From the IMG/VR virus record IMGVR_UViG_3300032194_000117, positions 1 through 20,782 of that record: a stretch of DNA of 20,782 nucleotides, one strand, 5' to 3'. How positions within the stretch are numbered: position 1 is the first letter of the stretch; each line of letters opens with the position of its first letter. This stretch comes from a virus. Below, one piece after another: positions 5,141-13,674 of the stretch. The notes under the pieces were generated by a model. It saw nothing but the letters and a program-made list of their open reading frames with translations. It was not told the DNA's origin and did not search any database. A program made the position numbers and the translations under genes.

Positions 5141-5275
5141 CTAACGACCCTGACCGCGTGTTTTCTTGCGTCCGTGACTAGGTACACTGTGCTGACCTTG
5201 ACCTTGGCGCGTCTTTTTGGGCTTGCCGGGCTTGTGATCAACTCGCCCCAAGGCGGTTCTTGACCTCGCTGCCAT
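5141..5275 (-). CDS. Very small, highly basic protein, 44 aa
   Basis: ATG at 5273-5275 shares its A with the upstream fibre stop (TGATG), and TAG lies at 5141-5143. About one third of residues are Lys, Arg or His and there are almost no acidic residues. Two similar blocks occur: KPGKPKKTRQGQGQ and HGRKKTRGQGR, each with K-K-T-R-(x)-G-Q-G. No membrane span or catalytic residues are present. Basic, glycine-rich proteins of this size occur in cyanophage structural regions as I recall, but their role is not known to me. Binding to DNA, RNA or the acidic interior of a virion is a reasonable inference. Minimal length and coupling argue that it is real. Confidence 0.8.
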   Translation of the reverse strand: MAARSRTALGRVDHKPGKPKKTRQGQGQHSVPSHGRKKTRGQGR

Positions 5276-6189
5276 CAACCTGCCTCTTTATAGATTTTGA
5301 CGACGGTGTAGAGCTCGTCTTCACCCATATCAGTAGCAATACCAAATCCATTAGTGTTTTTAGTGACATTGCACTTGTGTTGGACTTCATAGGTGCGCGT
5401 GCCCGACGAAACTGTGATGCGGGCATTGCCAACCGCATACGTTTGCGAGGGATAAGACGAATTAACAGACGCCGCTTGCGAAATACCGTTGCCTGCAATG
5501 CCAGTATGTGAGGCAACAGTTGCGTTTGCCGTGATGTCGTACAGACGCGCTTGATGCCTGCTGCAATCAAACGCAGGTGCAGAAAACTCGATGGTATAAG
5601 TGCCAACGCCAAGCGTAAATTGATTAGAGGAAACAGTGACAATGCCGTCGGCATCAAAAATTGTTGTGTTCAAATCGCGTGTCTGCCACGCTCCTGACGT
5701 AAAACTCCCTCCGTCAACTGTTGTAGCTTTCAAATCGCAAATGACTGCCATACTTGCGAAAAGCCAAGGCGTCTGCCACGTCGGAGCGCTGCCGGTTCCA
5801 TTGCTAGTGATTGTTTGACCTGCAGTGCCGTAATTTGCGCCACTTAGACCGAATGCACCAGCAGAGCTAAAACGCAAGCGTTCAACGCTGTTGCTTGTAA
5901 AAGTTGGGGTGTTTGCAGTCGGTAGATAAAGACCGTTTGCGGGCTTTGTAGTGCCTGTGACTTCAAGCGAAGTTAGTTTGTAATTGGTTGCGAGTTCGCC
6001 CCAAACGGCGCCGGTATACTTCTTCCAACGTCCGGCGCTAGCATCCCACTGCACTGCATTGGTTGGGATGTTGGTGGCAGTTGTGCTCTGAAATTGTGTG
6101 GCTACGTCTTCGTCCCGATCTTTGACCTCAGAGACAAAGTCCGTATAAGTCGAGCTGAGCTGCGGATCGTTCCAGTTGGCGTTCGCCAT
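5275..6189 (-). CDS. Tail fibre / virion structural protein with C1q-like C-terminal domain, 304 aa
   Basis: Probable host-contact fibre. The N-terminal 30 residues (NWNDPQLSSTYTDFVSEVKD) are the likely attachment part. A W-D-x-S-A-G-R-W-K-K-Y-T-G repeat-type segment follows at about 49-62. The middle (about 75-140) has the beta-rich L-Y-L-P-T-A-N-T-P-T-F pattern. Residues about 150-304 form a beta-sandwich: V-D-G-G-S-F-T-S-G-A-W-x-T-R-D-L-N-T, then the long strand FTLGVGTYTIEFSAPAFDC and RHQARLYDITANATVASH. This fits the C1q/TNF-like trimerising heads of phage fibres. The gene begins 2 bases after the J stop and its own stop overlaps the 44-aa gene. Host receptor unknown. Confidence 0.85.
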   Translation of the reverse strand: MANANWNDPQLSSTYTDFVSEVKDRDEDVATQFQSTTATNIPTNAVQWDASAGRWKKYTGAVWGELATNYKLTSLEVTGTTKPANGLYLPTANTPTFTSNSVERLRFSSAGAFGLSGANYGTAGQTITSNGTGSAPTWQTPWLFASMAVICDLKATTVDGGSFTSGAWQTRDLNTTIFDADGIVTVSSNQFTLGVGTYTIEFSAPAFDCSRHQARLYDITANATVASHTGIAGNGISQAASVNSSYPSQTYAVGNARITVSSGTRTYEVQHKCNVTKNTNGFGIATDMGEDELYTVVKIYKEAG

Positions 6190-6191
6190 GC

Positions 6192-9100
6192 CTAGCTGCC
6201 TCTAACAATGTAGCCGAAATTCCCGCTCACTCTAGTCCCATTGGTATCGAAGAGAAGCACCTTGAAGCTGCTGGTGGTGATCGAATCAACAGTGGCGATT
6301 GCGGCAGTCGTACCAGTAGGAGTCACGGTCACGCTGTCAATGTTGCTAAACGTGCCGATGATGTTCACCGTGGTTCCGCCCGGATCAGCACTGTTTGCGG
6401 TTGCCTCGCCACTCTCACTCTTCAGTTTTCTGTCAACGCGGAGGTTTAGGTGAGTGACTTTTATGCTGTCGTTGTTGCCGCTACCGCTAAAGGCGTAGTT
6501 AATTTTAACGTAGCGAAAATCATTGGCATACTGTGTACTCACACCGCTGTAATCAGTCCAAGGATCTCCCGCTAATTCTTTGACACTTAAAGTTGGCGTC
6601 ACGACAGTAGATCCGCTTAAGGTTTGATATTCCAGGACGAAAGTGGCAGAACCACTGACAACAGAGCCGATGTCAAATTCCTCTTCGTAGCTGCTACCTG
6701 AATTGACAGAAGGCAGCGTGTACAGATCGAAGCCTGCAGTGACCTGATCTTGCAGCGTGCTGTATCCGTTGCCGGTGAAGTGAGTTTGCCAAGTCTGCGT
6801 TGTATCAATCATTGGGTACAGCGCCCCATCCGAAAGTACGGCTTGGGTCAAAGTGCCACCAAGGCTGCTATCCGCGTCGTAAAACACGGTGTAATCCGGG
6901 GGCGCGTCTACCTGAACTTGAACACTACCCGGCGTGCCTAGGTTGCCTGCGGAGTCGATGCCGACCACCCAGTAAGTTTTTAGGCCTGCAGTGGTTTCAA
7001 GAACTGTGGTGAACTCACCGTTTTTGCTGCCGATAATAGTGGCACTGCTAAACGATGAACCTCTGCGAATTTGATAACTGCTGAGAGGCAGTGTTTGAGT
7101 GCAGTCGTTCCAAGACAGCAGAACGTTGCTGTCGACGACTGTCGGCACAATGCTGGGCTGAGTGGGGTCGACAATGGTCGAGTCAGTAAAGGAGGCAAAG
7201 CCGATATTCCCCTTGATGTCAACAGCGGCGACAAAAAATCGGCGGGTTTGACCCCAGTCGACAGGGAGCAGGAAGCTGGTTCCCTGCACTGTGCCCAAGA
7301 TTGGCAGATCCTCGAAGTCTTCGGCTTCGTCTGCAGTGGTGCCGTAGCGAATCTGGTATGCAGAAGTTGCCAGTGTGCCGTTGACCTCAGACCAGTTCAA
7401 CCGGAGGTCCGGTCCAACAATGGTTCCTGTAAGCGATGACGGAGCTTCAGGGCCGCTGATGCTGGCTGACGTACTGGTGGAGTTGACCGAGTACACGCCA
7501 GACGTATCAAGCGCCTTGATAGTCCAAGTTGTCGTACCCGCAGGGACTTGGCCGATCTTGGCCTGCGTTGTGCTGAACACACCGATTTTTGTGCCGCTGC
7601 CCCAGGTAGCGTTTTGCCAGATCTCGTAGCCCTGCAGATCCAGCTCGTTGTTGGCTGTCCAGGTCAGCGTCACACCGATGTCAGGGTCAACAGTTGCTGT
7701 GAACCCGGTGACGTTGGCTGGTGGTGCGGTTTTGCCTTGCGCTTCAAAGGTTGCAGTGGCCGGGGCGTTTGATTCCAGGCCTGCACCAGTGACGGCATAG
7801 ACCTCGATGTCAAACTCACCTGGTGAGATATTCAAGATGTCGTAACTGGTGCCAGTGGCTGTAACTGACGTGAAGTTGTCGTCATCTTTGGCGTAGTTGA
7901 CCCGGTACTCTGTAGCCCGATTGACGCTCTCCCAAGAAACAATGACCTTAGCCAGAACTTGATTTTGGAACGTGTATAACGTTTCGGTAACGGTCAGGCC
8001 GGTAGGTGTAGCCGGGGCATCGTCCAAAGCCGTGACATCACGGCTCTGCAAAGCCTGCTCCCGTTCGATGTAGTCGTATTTGCTTGAGTTGTAGGCGAGA
8101 GCGGCGATTTCATAGTTCACGCCATCCTTCTCAGCAATAGAGATGACGCGCCAGGTCGAGGATTGAACGCTGCTGGTTTCCCACAGCCATACGCTGTTTG
8201 CGTTTGGAACAGTGCTCAATGCGCTGGATAGCGTGATAACCCCTCCGGTCTGCGTGCTGACAGGGTTTTTCTCTACCGTGCCGTCAGGCATAACGACGGA
8301 TAGATCGCCACCAGAAGCGGGTAAGCCTGCGTAGTCGTCAACTGTGATTGTGGTTGTGGTTGCAGAGGTAATGCGTCCAGCAAAACGTCCACCCGCTCGG
8401 ACAGGATCACTGACAGCAATTACGTCGCCAGGGCGTACAACAACGCCAGCGTCAGCACTTGTAGTAAAGCCAATCGTCTCTGCTTCTTCGGTGTTTGTGA
8501 AGAGAAACCATTCACCGACGCGGCGGGCTTGGCTTTGGCTGGTGCAACCGACTGCCTCGACTTCTTCAGAGACAATGCCGATGCGGTTGATTGCTGCAGC
8601 ATCCTCAACTTGCTCGAAGGCAACGTCGCGGGTTTCAAGGTCTAGGTATTTGACCAGTACAACGCTAGGTTTAGTCTTTTGACTTGCGCTGCTATAGCTA
8701 AATCCGTCCTCACTGACGTTGGCCAGCGTGAACAGGTAAACGGGATCCTGTGGGGCGTCCTGCGAAATTGTTAGTGTTCCAGTTGCCCAGTACGGCATGA
8801 CTCGAAAAATCGAGCACATATTTCCAATTACGTTGTAAACCTGCTCCTGCGCTTGGATGTTGAGGTTGCAGGAAAAACGTGGCTCATAACCGCCTCTGCC
8901 GTCAGGCAGACCATGCTTGCCGGTTACAGGGTCGTAATCATTAGTTGTGCCAGATCGACCGTCAGTCAGATAAGTGTTTAGAGCGCTGCAGTAAACACTG
9001 GCGCTATAAAACGCATACTTATCTAGCAAAGTGGTGTTTAATTCATTGCCCGTGCCACCGCGATAGTCAGTCAACAAATCCCACAGACACCACGCAGGAT

Positions 9101-10409
9101 CTGAACACCAAACCTTTGTACCGGAAAAGACGCCTGACCATGTGCCGCTGTAAATTAGGGCTCCTGTTTCATTGTCGACTGTGGCATTATTGGGAATACT
9201 TATTTTGCGACCACGTAGGCGATAAGCACGGGTGGGAATTGAACTGAATTCTTCGGCAGACAGTCGGATTGCTGCGTATGCCGTGTGGGGATAACGCAGA
9301 CGAGTGTCGATGATACTGATGTAGCTCAACCAAGAAAAGGCGTTGACGCGCTTTGAACTTGTACTGTCCTTACTTAACCGCGATACGCGAACATCAACAG
9401 GAAAATTGCGGCCTTGCAGATTGATCTCGTAGTCCCGAAGGTACACATCCGGTGTGCGACCTTTTATCGTGTCTCGAATAACTGTTTCAAAAGCTCCGCC
9501 AGCCTCTGCGATCGAGATTTCGAGCTCGATGCGTGCCCCAAGAATGTCACCGTTATCCGCAAGAGTCTGTAATGCCGGGACACTGACAGTCACCCGCACT
9601 GCGTCAGTGTTGGGGTTGGTTAAGGTCCTTGTGACCGGAACTCCATATTCAACCTTGGTGTTGACACTGGTCTCGGACTCAACTTGATCAAAACCTAAAA
9701 CTGTTGTTTGATCAGCCGTACCAAGGCGTGTGGTTACTTCAGTGCTCTTGAAGTTAAAATCTTCTAGTGGTGCGACGCCTACTTCGCCGGTTGTTAATTC
9801 TGACGTTGTGGCATCGGCTACAAATGTCGTTGAGGTTACTTCTCGAATAGTGACGGTGGAAGTTACTGCCTCCCCGGAACCAATAACCAAAACAATTTTG
9901 TCCTTGTTGTTGTATCCATGAGTGGTAGTTGTGGTTACAACAATTTCGTCGGCAAGACCAGTAATAGATGCGTCTCCGCTCGTTGCCTCGCCGTTGAGGT
10001 TAGTGACTGTAAAACTACTGGAACCAGTGACTTCTTGAATAACGTAAATATCAGTGGCGGCGTCACCTGTAGTGAATGTCAGTAATACTTCATCCTGTTC
10101 CTTAAATTGATGCGCGACGCCGCCTACAGTGGTGACTGTGATGATCTCGTCGGTGCTGGTATAGGTTGCAGATAATGTCCCGCGTGAAAACTGTTGGCTG
10201 TAAGTACCAGCCAATACGGTTGCTTGACTCCGCAGAATCGCAGTGTTATTGACAAAAATGTCTTTTAATTGCTCTGCGGCTAGTTGGCCGGAGTTGGTGA
10301 TGCTTTGACGCAGAGGTGTTGCTAGTCCAGCGACTTCACCTTCGCCCCATACGTCCAAAAAGCGGACATAGGAATTGTTGTTCAGATTATCGCGTACCTC
10401 GATCGGCAT
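6192..10409 (-). CDS. J: Tail tip / host-specificity protein (lambda gpJ family), 1405 aa
   Basis: Central tail-tip protein that makes the hub and distal fibre and decides host range. The N-terminus (about 1-65, VRFLDVWGEGEVAGL, LKDIFVNNTAI) matches the start of gpJ proteins. Residues about 70-210 hold an extra beta-rich insertion with two similar units (VAHQFKEQDEVLLTF and THGYNNKDKIVLVI). Residues about 220-790 are the gpJ core. Four fibronectin type III-like domains follow at about 795-890, 893-988, 989-1082 and 1083-1168 (W-E-S/W-T-A/W-S-E/W-N-D cores, each ending near a Y/F-x-V-x-A/G-x-D-x-x-G turn). A beta-sandwich tail (about 1170-1405) closes the protein. The start shares one base with the gpI stop and has an AGGAGG ribosome-binding site 8 bases upstream. 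It is longer than lambda J (about 1130 aa). Confidence 0.95.
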   Translation of the reverse strand: MPIEVRDNLNNNSYVRFLDVWGEGEVAGLATPLRQSITNSGQLAAEQLKDIFVNNTAILRSQATVLAGTYSQQFSRGTLSATYTSTDEIITVTTVGGVAHQFKEQDEVLLTFTTGDAATDIYVIQEVTGSSSFTVTNLNGEATSGDASITGLADEIVVTTTTTHGYNNKDKIVLVIGSGEAVTSTVTIREVTSTTFVADATTSELTTGEVGVAPLEDFNFKSTEVTTRLGTADQTTVLGFDQVESETSVNTKVEYGVPVTRTLTNPNTDAVRVTVSVPALQTLADNGDILGARIELEISIAEAGGAFETVIRDTIKGRTPDVYLRDYEINLQGRNFPVDVRVSRLSKDSTSSKRVNAFSWLSYISIIDTRLRYPHTAYAAIRLSAEEFSSIPTRAYRLRGRKISIPNNATVDNETGALIYSGTWSGVFSGTKVWCSDPAWCLWDLLTDYRGGTGNELNTTLLDKYAFYSASVYCSALNTYLTDGRSGTTNDYDPVTGKHGLPDGRGGYEPRFSCNLNIQAQEQVYNVIGNMCSIFRVMPYWATGTLTISQDAPQDPVYLFTLANVSEDGFSYSSASQKTKPSVVLVKYLDLETRDVAFEQVEDAAAINRIGIVSEEVEAVGCTSQSQARRVGEWFLFTNTEEAETIGFTTSADAGVVVRPGDVIAVSDPVRAGGRFAGRITSATTTTITVDDYAGLPASGGDLSVVMPDGTVEKNPVSTQTGGVITLSSALSTVPNANSVWLWETSSVQSSTWRVISIAEKDGVNYEIAALAYNSSKYDYIEREQALQSRDVTALDDAPATPTGLTVTETLYTFQNQVLAKVIVSWESVNRATEYRVNYAKDDDNFTSVTATGTSYDILNISPGEFDIEVYAVTGAGLESNAPATATFEAQGKTAPPANVTGFTATVDPDIGVTLTWTANNELDLQGYEIWQNATWGSGTKIGVFSTTQAKIGQVPAGTTTWTIKALDTSGVYSVNSTSTSASISGPEAPSSLTGTIVGPDLRLNWSEVNGTLATSAYQIRYGTTADEAEDFEDLPILGTVQGTSFLLPVDWGQTRRFFVAAVDIKGNIGFASFTDSTIVDPTQPSIVPTVVDSNVLLSWNDCTQTLPLSSYQIRRGSSFSSATIIGSKNGEFTTVLETTAGLKTYWVVGIDSAGNLGTPGSVQVQVDAPPDYTVFYDADSSLGGTLTQAVLSDGALYPMIDTTQTWQTHFTGNGYSTLQDQVTAGFDLYTLPSVNSGSSYEEEFDIGSVVSGSATFVLEYQTLSGSTVVTPTLSVKELAGDPWTDYSGVSTQYANDFRYVKINYAFSGSGNNDSIKVTHLNLRVDRKLKSESGEATANSADPGGTTVNIIGTFSNIDSVTVTPTGTTAAIATVDSITTSSFKVLLFDTNGTRVSGNFGYIVRGS

Positions 10410-11002
10410 TATTTCTTCCTCCTGTCAACGTCGATGCCTGCCGAAGCAACGATAGAGCCGACGACCGTTTCACCGTAAATCAAACTGATTGGTAGACCTT
10501 GCCTTGAGACGTTCTGGATGCCGCTAAAGCTGTAGGACTCGCGGGGGTCTTTGGAGCCGTCTAGATCAGTTTGACCTGTTCCGAGCTGCGGGGTTGGGGT
10601 TAGAAGCTGTGCAACACCGCCCAGCACTAACGAACTGCCGACCGTAGCAAAGAGTGAAACTGCAATGGGACCAAGAAACGTACCAGCGCCAGCGATGGCC
10701 AGCGCGATCAACGCCGCACCCAAAACAATCTTTCCGATGGCTTGGAACGTTTTACCCGCACCACCAACAACAGGAATAATCTTGATTTCTTGCTGTCCTG
10801 CTGGTGCGTGTAATTCGTCTGTCGAGATATTCCAGTCGCCTACAAGTACCTTGTAATGCTTGTCACCCATGTGTTGCCGTAACTCTGGCCAGTTGGCGAC
10901 TAAAAACCGCACAGTTTCAGCCGCACTAGCCACATCGGCGTAGAGCACCCGCTTGCCGATGAACTTCGCCAGGCTGCCGTAGAGCTTAATCCTGCGAAGC
11001 AT
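10409..11002 (-). CDS. I: Tail assembly protein (lambda gpI family), 197 aa
   Basis: Assembly factor for the tail tip. In lambda, gpI is needed for tail initiation but is not found in the finished virion. The N-terminal part (MLRRIKLYGSLAKFIGKR, AAETVRFLVANWPELRQH) matches the ubiquitin-like beginning of this family, followed by KIIPVVGGAGK. Residues about 88-135 are a hydrophobic Gly/Ala-rich stretch with two possible spans (IVLGAALIALAIAGAGTFLG, SLFATVGSSLVLGGVAQLL). The end, SRQGLPISLIYGETVVGSIVASAGID, is the family signature. Order J-I-K-L upstream agrees with lambda. An AGGAGG sits 7 bases before the ATG. Its final codons AGG AGG AAG AAA supply the ribosome-binding site for J. Confidence 0.93.
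   Translation of the reverse strand: MLRRIKLYGSLAKFIGKRVLYADVASAAETVRFLVANWPELRQHMGDKHYKVLVGDWNISTDELHAPAGQQEIKIIPVVGGAGKTFQAIGKIVLGAALIALAIAGAGTFLGPIAVSLFATVGSSLVLGGVAQLLTPTPQLGTGQTDLDGSKDPRESYSFSGIQNVSRQGLPISLIYGETVVGSIVASAGIDVDRRKK
10418..10423 (-). promoter_or_regulatory. Strong ribosome-binding site of J
   Basis: AGGAGG on the minus strand, 8 bases before the J ATG (10407-10409). It is encoded by the two Arg codons near the end of gpI. Together with the shared base of TAA and ATG it supports both coupling and strong independent initiation of J. Confidence 0.85.
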
Positions 11003-11690
11003 GGCGCAACCTCCTACCCGTTGATTTTAGTAGCAGCTGCCCGTACAGGTCACGGCTGCTAAGCCTTCCGCGTACATGATGCAGCACCATTTGGGGCTCC
11101 ACCAGCACACCGACGTGGTTGAGTTTGCCCTTGAAATCAAACAGCAACGCATCGCCGACTTCAAGCGGTTCATCCTCAGCTAGCTCGCGGAAGCCTGCCT
11201 CAGCCCACAACTCGTCAAACATCGGAGACTCGTCAAACTCTTCTGGTGTTGCCGGTCTTTTCCAATCAGGTAGGTCGATTCCCTGTGTGCCGTACCAGTC
11301 CCGAACTAATGTCCAGCAGTCAGTGACGTTCCAAATCCAAGGGCGGCCAATCAACGGGGATTTATAACCGCTTGGCTCACAACTGCCCCAGGTTTCAAGC
11401 TGCGGGTTCACGATTTCCCAACGCAAACCGCTTGCCTCGCAGGCAGTCAGGTCAGCTTGGCTTGGGCTTGGCGGTATATTTGGGTGGCTGTGAACAACGG
11501 CGATGACCTCGCCAGCATCCTCTGCTTTTGCCCAGTCAGCTGGATCAATAATGAACAGCTCGTGCGGATCCTGGGATAGGTTGCGGCAACGCCAATAACG
11601 CTCCAAGCCCTTTTCAATAATCAGCAGCCCGCAACTCTCTTTGGGCGTTTCCTCTACGGCGTGGGCTAAAGCGTCATCGCGCCAGCTCAT
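10986..11690 (-). CDS. K: Tail tip peptidase: JAMM/MPN plus NlpC/P60 domains (lambda gpK family), 234 aa
   Basis: Tail-tip assembly protein with two hydrolase folds. Residues 1-100 are the JAB/MPN (Mov34) domain: Glu18 (PKESCGLLI), His67-Ser-His69-Pro, and Ser77-x-x-Asp80 complete the JAMM zinc motif E...HxHx(7)Sx(2)D. Residues about 115-225 are NlpC/P60: the Cys125 motif DCWTLVRDWY, His192 in KLNHVGVLV, and a further His at 204/205. The NlpC/P60 domain could cut peptidoglycan during DNA injection, while the role of the JAMM domain in phages is not established. All listed active-site residues are intact. It starts in an ATGA overlap with L and overlaps the I start by 17 bases. Confidence 0.95.
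   Translation of the reverse strand: MSWRDDALAHAVEETPKESCGLLIIEKGLERYWRCRNLSQDPHELFIIDPADWAKAEDAGEVIAVVHSHPNIPPSPSQADLTACEASGLRWEIVNPQLETWGSCEPSGYKSPLIGRPWIWNVTDCWTLVRDWYGTQGIDLPDWKRPATPEEFDESPMFDELWAEAGFRELAEDEPLEVGDALLFDFKGKLNHVGVLVEPQMVLHHVRGRLSSRDLYGQLLLKSTGRRLRHASQD
11010..11015 (-). promoter_or_regulatory. Strong ribosome-binding site of I
   Basis: AGGAGG on the minus strand with a 7-base spacer to the ATG at 11000-11002. It fixes the I start, which lies 17 bases inside the end of K. Confidence 0.8.
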
Positions 11691-13198
11691 CGGTACAATC
11701 CGACGCCGGGGAATGAACCGTAGGGCAAGCCTGCTTGGGGCTGAACAATATAGGTTTCTGGTGCGTCAAAGGTGTAAGTTGCTGGGCTGCGGGTAGCACG
11801 TTCATAGACACCAAAGGAAACTATTTCGCCATCAGCGATCGCCTGAGCTTTGTTCAATCGGATGTAGTCTGTTCCTTTGGCTTTTACACGGGTATCTGCG
11901 TAGATTAAGTCGCCAACAACCCTATCATACAGTCCGATGCCTGTTGTATAAGAAACATCTAGTTGCTTGCTGGATTCTGTGTAAATCGCCTCGTCTACGT
12001 CGCCTATATAACCAGCTTCGACATAACCTGGATCCACATAAGCGCTAGGGTAGACAAGTGTCCAAACCTCAAGATTGTCGTCGATTGTTAGGTAGACCAG
12101 CCGTAAACTTGCATTCACTTTTTCGACTCGCGTGCCAGATGGCACCATGCTGCCTGTGACCAACATGCCGGGCACAATCCCTGCGGTGACAGGGTTGCTG
12201 ACCATTTTGATTGCCAAACCGGACTTAACAATCGTCCCTGTCAGATTGACCGTAGTGCTGGCAGTGGCATTAGCGGAAAGCGTTAGTTGTGTTGCACTTT
12301 TGCCTGTAATTGTTGTGCCGTCGGGGATGCCGATACCCTTAAACAGCAAACCTGCAGAAGTGTCAATTCGTGCCAGCTCGTCGGCTTGGCCGGAATCAAC
12401 GTTGAATAAGTTGCTGCCGTTTGTGATGTCGCCAGTCAGTTCGACATAACCAAAGCGTTTCTGGCAGCTGCTTAGGCGCTTGCTGCATTGATCCAGGGAT
12501 GGATCGGTTGTAACGCTGTCGTCTGTTTTGTAGTAGATGTCGCCGGTATAAGGGCAATCGACTTGGGTGTACTCAAACGAGCTAGTAGAAGAGTTGTATG
12601 AGCGGTATTTCCACTGGCAGACATTTTGAATTGTCTGGCGCTTAGGAACCCGTGTGCCCTGCAGGTCAAATGCTGCTGCTAACTCGTACTCAATGACGTC
12701 GCGGTTTTCTGCTGTCTTTTGATCGACGTAATAAATCTCTTGAGGGAATTCAGCCGTAGGGTCGGGTGTGCCATACGGGTTAGTACCGCTGGCAATGTAG
12801 CCAGGATCGACGTAATCCGGATCCACATAATCAATACCGCCCCAGTTCAGATCGTCCAGATACCGCGCCATCGTTCTGATGCGCGTGACCTTGGCACCCT
12901 CTAATCCATAAGCGAGGGTCTGTAGCAACGTGGTGATCGTGCCAAGCAGATTGCTGATACGGATTTTTGGGCGGGGAATTTGACCCTTGCCCGTGTACTC
13001 AAACCCCTCTGCCTCAATGGGCATCGGGGTATAAGCGTCCCCGTTCCAGTAGACATCGCCGTTGTCGAAGGCGTTGACGCCTGCGTGGAAGCGATAAATA
13101 CTGCTGACCCCGTGCTGAGCAACATTCAGTTCCAGCACGAACAGCTCGATGATCGCGCTTGGATTGACCTTCTGAAGCTCAGATACGGGGACAGCCAT
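11687..13198 (-). CDS. L: Minor tail protein (lambda gpL family) with enlarged C-terminal region, 503 aa
   Basis: Tail-tip ring protein. Residues 1-115 match the gpL start (ELQKVNPSAIIELFVLEL, YWNGDAYTPMPIEAEGF, IPRPKIRISN). Cysteines 194, 215, 238 and 245 (NVCQW, DCPYTG, DQCSKRL, SSCQKRFG) match the region that binds a 4Fe-4S cluster in lambda gpL. The last two spacings (22 and 6 residues) equal those I recall for lambda; the first is 20 here against about 8. From 251 to about 485 there is a beta-rich insertion, so the protein is about twice the length of lambda gpL (232 aa). The end LPYGSFPGVGLYR is typical. Repeated Y-V-D-P-x-Y-V units occur at about 124-134 and again in the insertion. An AGGAG lies 5 bases before the ATG. 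Confidence 0.92.
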   Translation of the reverse strand: MAVPVSELQKVNPSAIIELFVLELNVAQHGVSSIYRFHAGVNAFDNGDVYWNGDAYTPMPIEAEGFEYTGKGQIPRPKIRISNLLGTITTLLQTLAYGLEGAKVTRIRTMARYLDDLNWGGIDYVDPDYVDPGYIASGTNPYGTPDPTAEFPQEIYYVDQKTAENRDVIEYELAAAFDLQGTRVPKRQTIQNVCQWKYRSYNSSTSSFEYTQVDCPYTGDIYYKTDDSVTTDPSLDQCSKRLSSCQKRFGYVELTGDITNGSNLFNVDSGQADELARIDTSAGLLFKGIGIPDGTTITGKSATQLTLSANATASTTVNLTGTIVKSGLAIKMVSNPVTAGIVPGMLVTGSMVPSGTRVEKVNASLRLVYLTIDDNLEVWTLVYPSAYVDPGYVEAGYIGDVDEAIYTESSKQLDVSYTTGIGLYDRVVGDLIYADTRVKAKGTDYIRLNKAQAIADGEIVSFGVYERATRSPATYTFDAPETYIVQPQAGLPYGSFPGVGLYR

Positions 13199-13206
13199 GG
13201 CGGCTC

Positions 13207-13674
13207 CTAGCTACCGGGAGTTGGCGGCCAATCAACGTTCCAGGGGAACTCTGCCTGTTCAGGCACCATCCGCAAGGTTTCGCGGTACAGCGCCCAAGCG
13301 GCTTTACCGTCAGCATCAAACGGAGAGTCAGCTAGTTGCGTCCAATCGGATTGAGCCAGCAGGTCGTTGCGTTGGTAGCGGATGGCCTCAGATTGTGATG
13401 CCGTGCGCTGGGCAATCTCTTCTGCAGTTGCCGGAGTGCTGCTCCATTCTTCAACCCATGACCCGTCTTGCAGCACAGCAGTGCGGCTGAAGTTGACGGT
13501 GTGATCTGGGGCGGGCTGCTCAGTAGGGGTGACCGGGTAAACGTCGAAGCCTGCAGCAACCTCGTCAGTGATAACCGCCGGAAAGCTGACGTTCGACACG
13601 GATCGTCGTAAGTCCGTCAACGTGTACGGATAACGGTCAACACTGCCGTCATCGTTGAGCTTGACGTAAAACAT
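13207..13674 (-). CDS. Tail fibre assembly chaperone-like protein, 155 aa
   Basis: Probably helps fold or attach the fibre encoded just upstream. The C-terminal half matches the phage tail assembly chaperone pattern (family Phage_tail_APC, by memory): RYQRNDLLAQSDWTQLADSP, DADGKAAWALYRETLRMVP, and FPWNVDWPPTPG. The N-terminal half (MFYVKLNDDGSVDRYPYTL, then FDVYPVTPTEQPAPDH and LQDGSWVEEW) resembles the start of many fibre assembly or tip-attachment proteins. It starts in a TGATG overlap with the 85-aa gene and ends 8 bases before L. Proteins of this type often lie directly after fibre genes, which fits here. An alternative reading is a minor virion component. Confidence 0.82.
   Translation of the reverse strand: MFYVKLNDDGSVDRYPYTLTDLRRSVSNVSFPAVITDEVAAGFDVYPVTPTEQPAPDHTVNFSRTAVLQDGSWVEEWSSTPATAEEIAQRTASQSEAIRYQRNDLLAQSDWTQLADSPFDADGKAAWALYRETLRMVPEQAEFPWNVDWPPTPGS

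Noticed and set aside
8344-8682. Plus-strand open frame of 112 codons across J
   Set aside because: It is antisense to strongly supported gpJ core sequence and has low-complexity Ser/Thr/Arg/Ala content typical of shadow frames.
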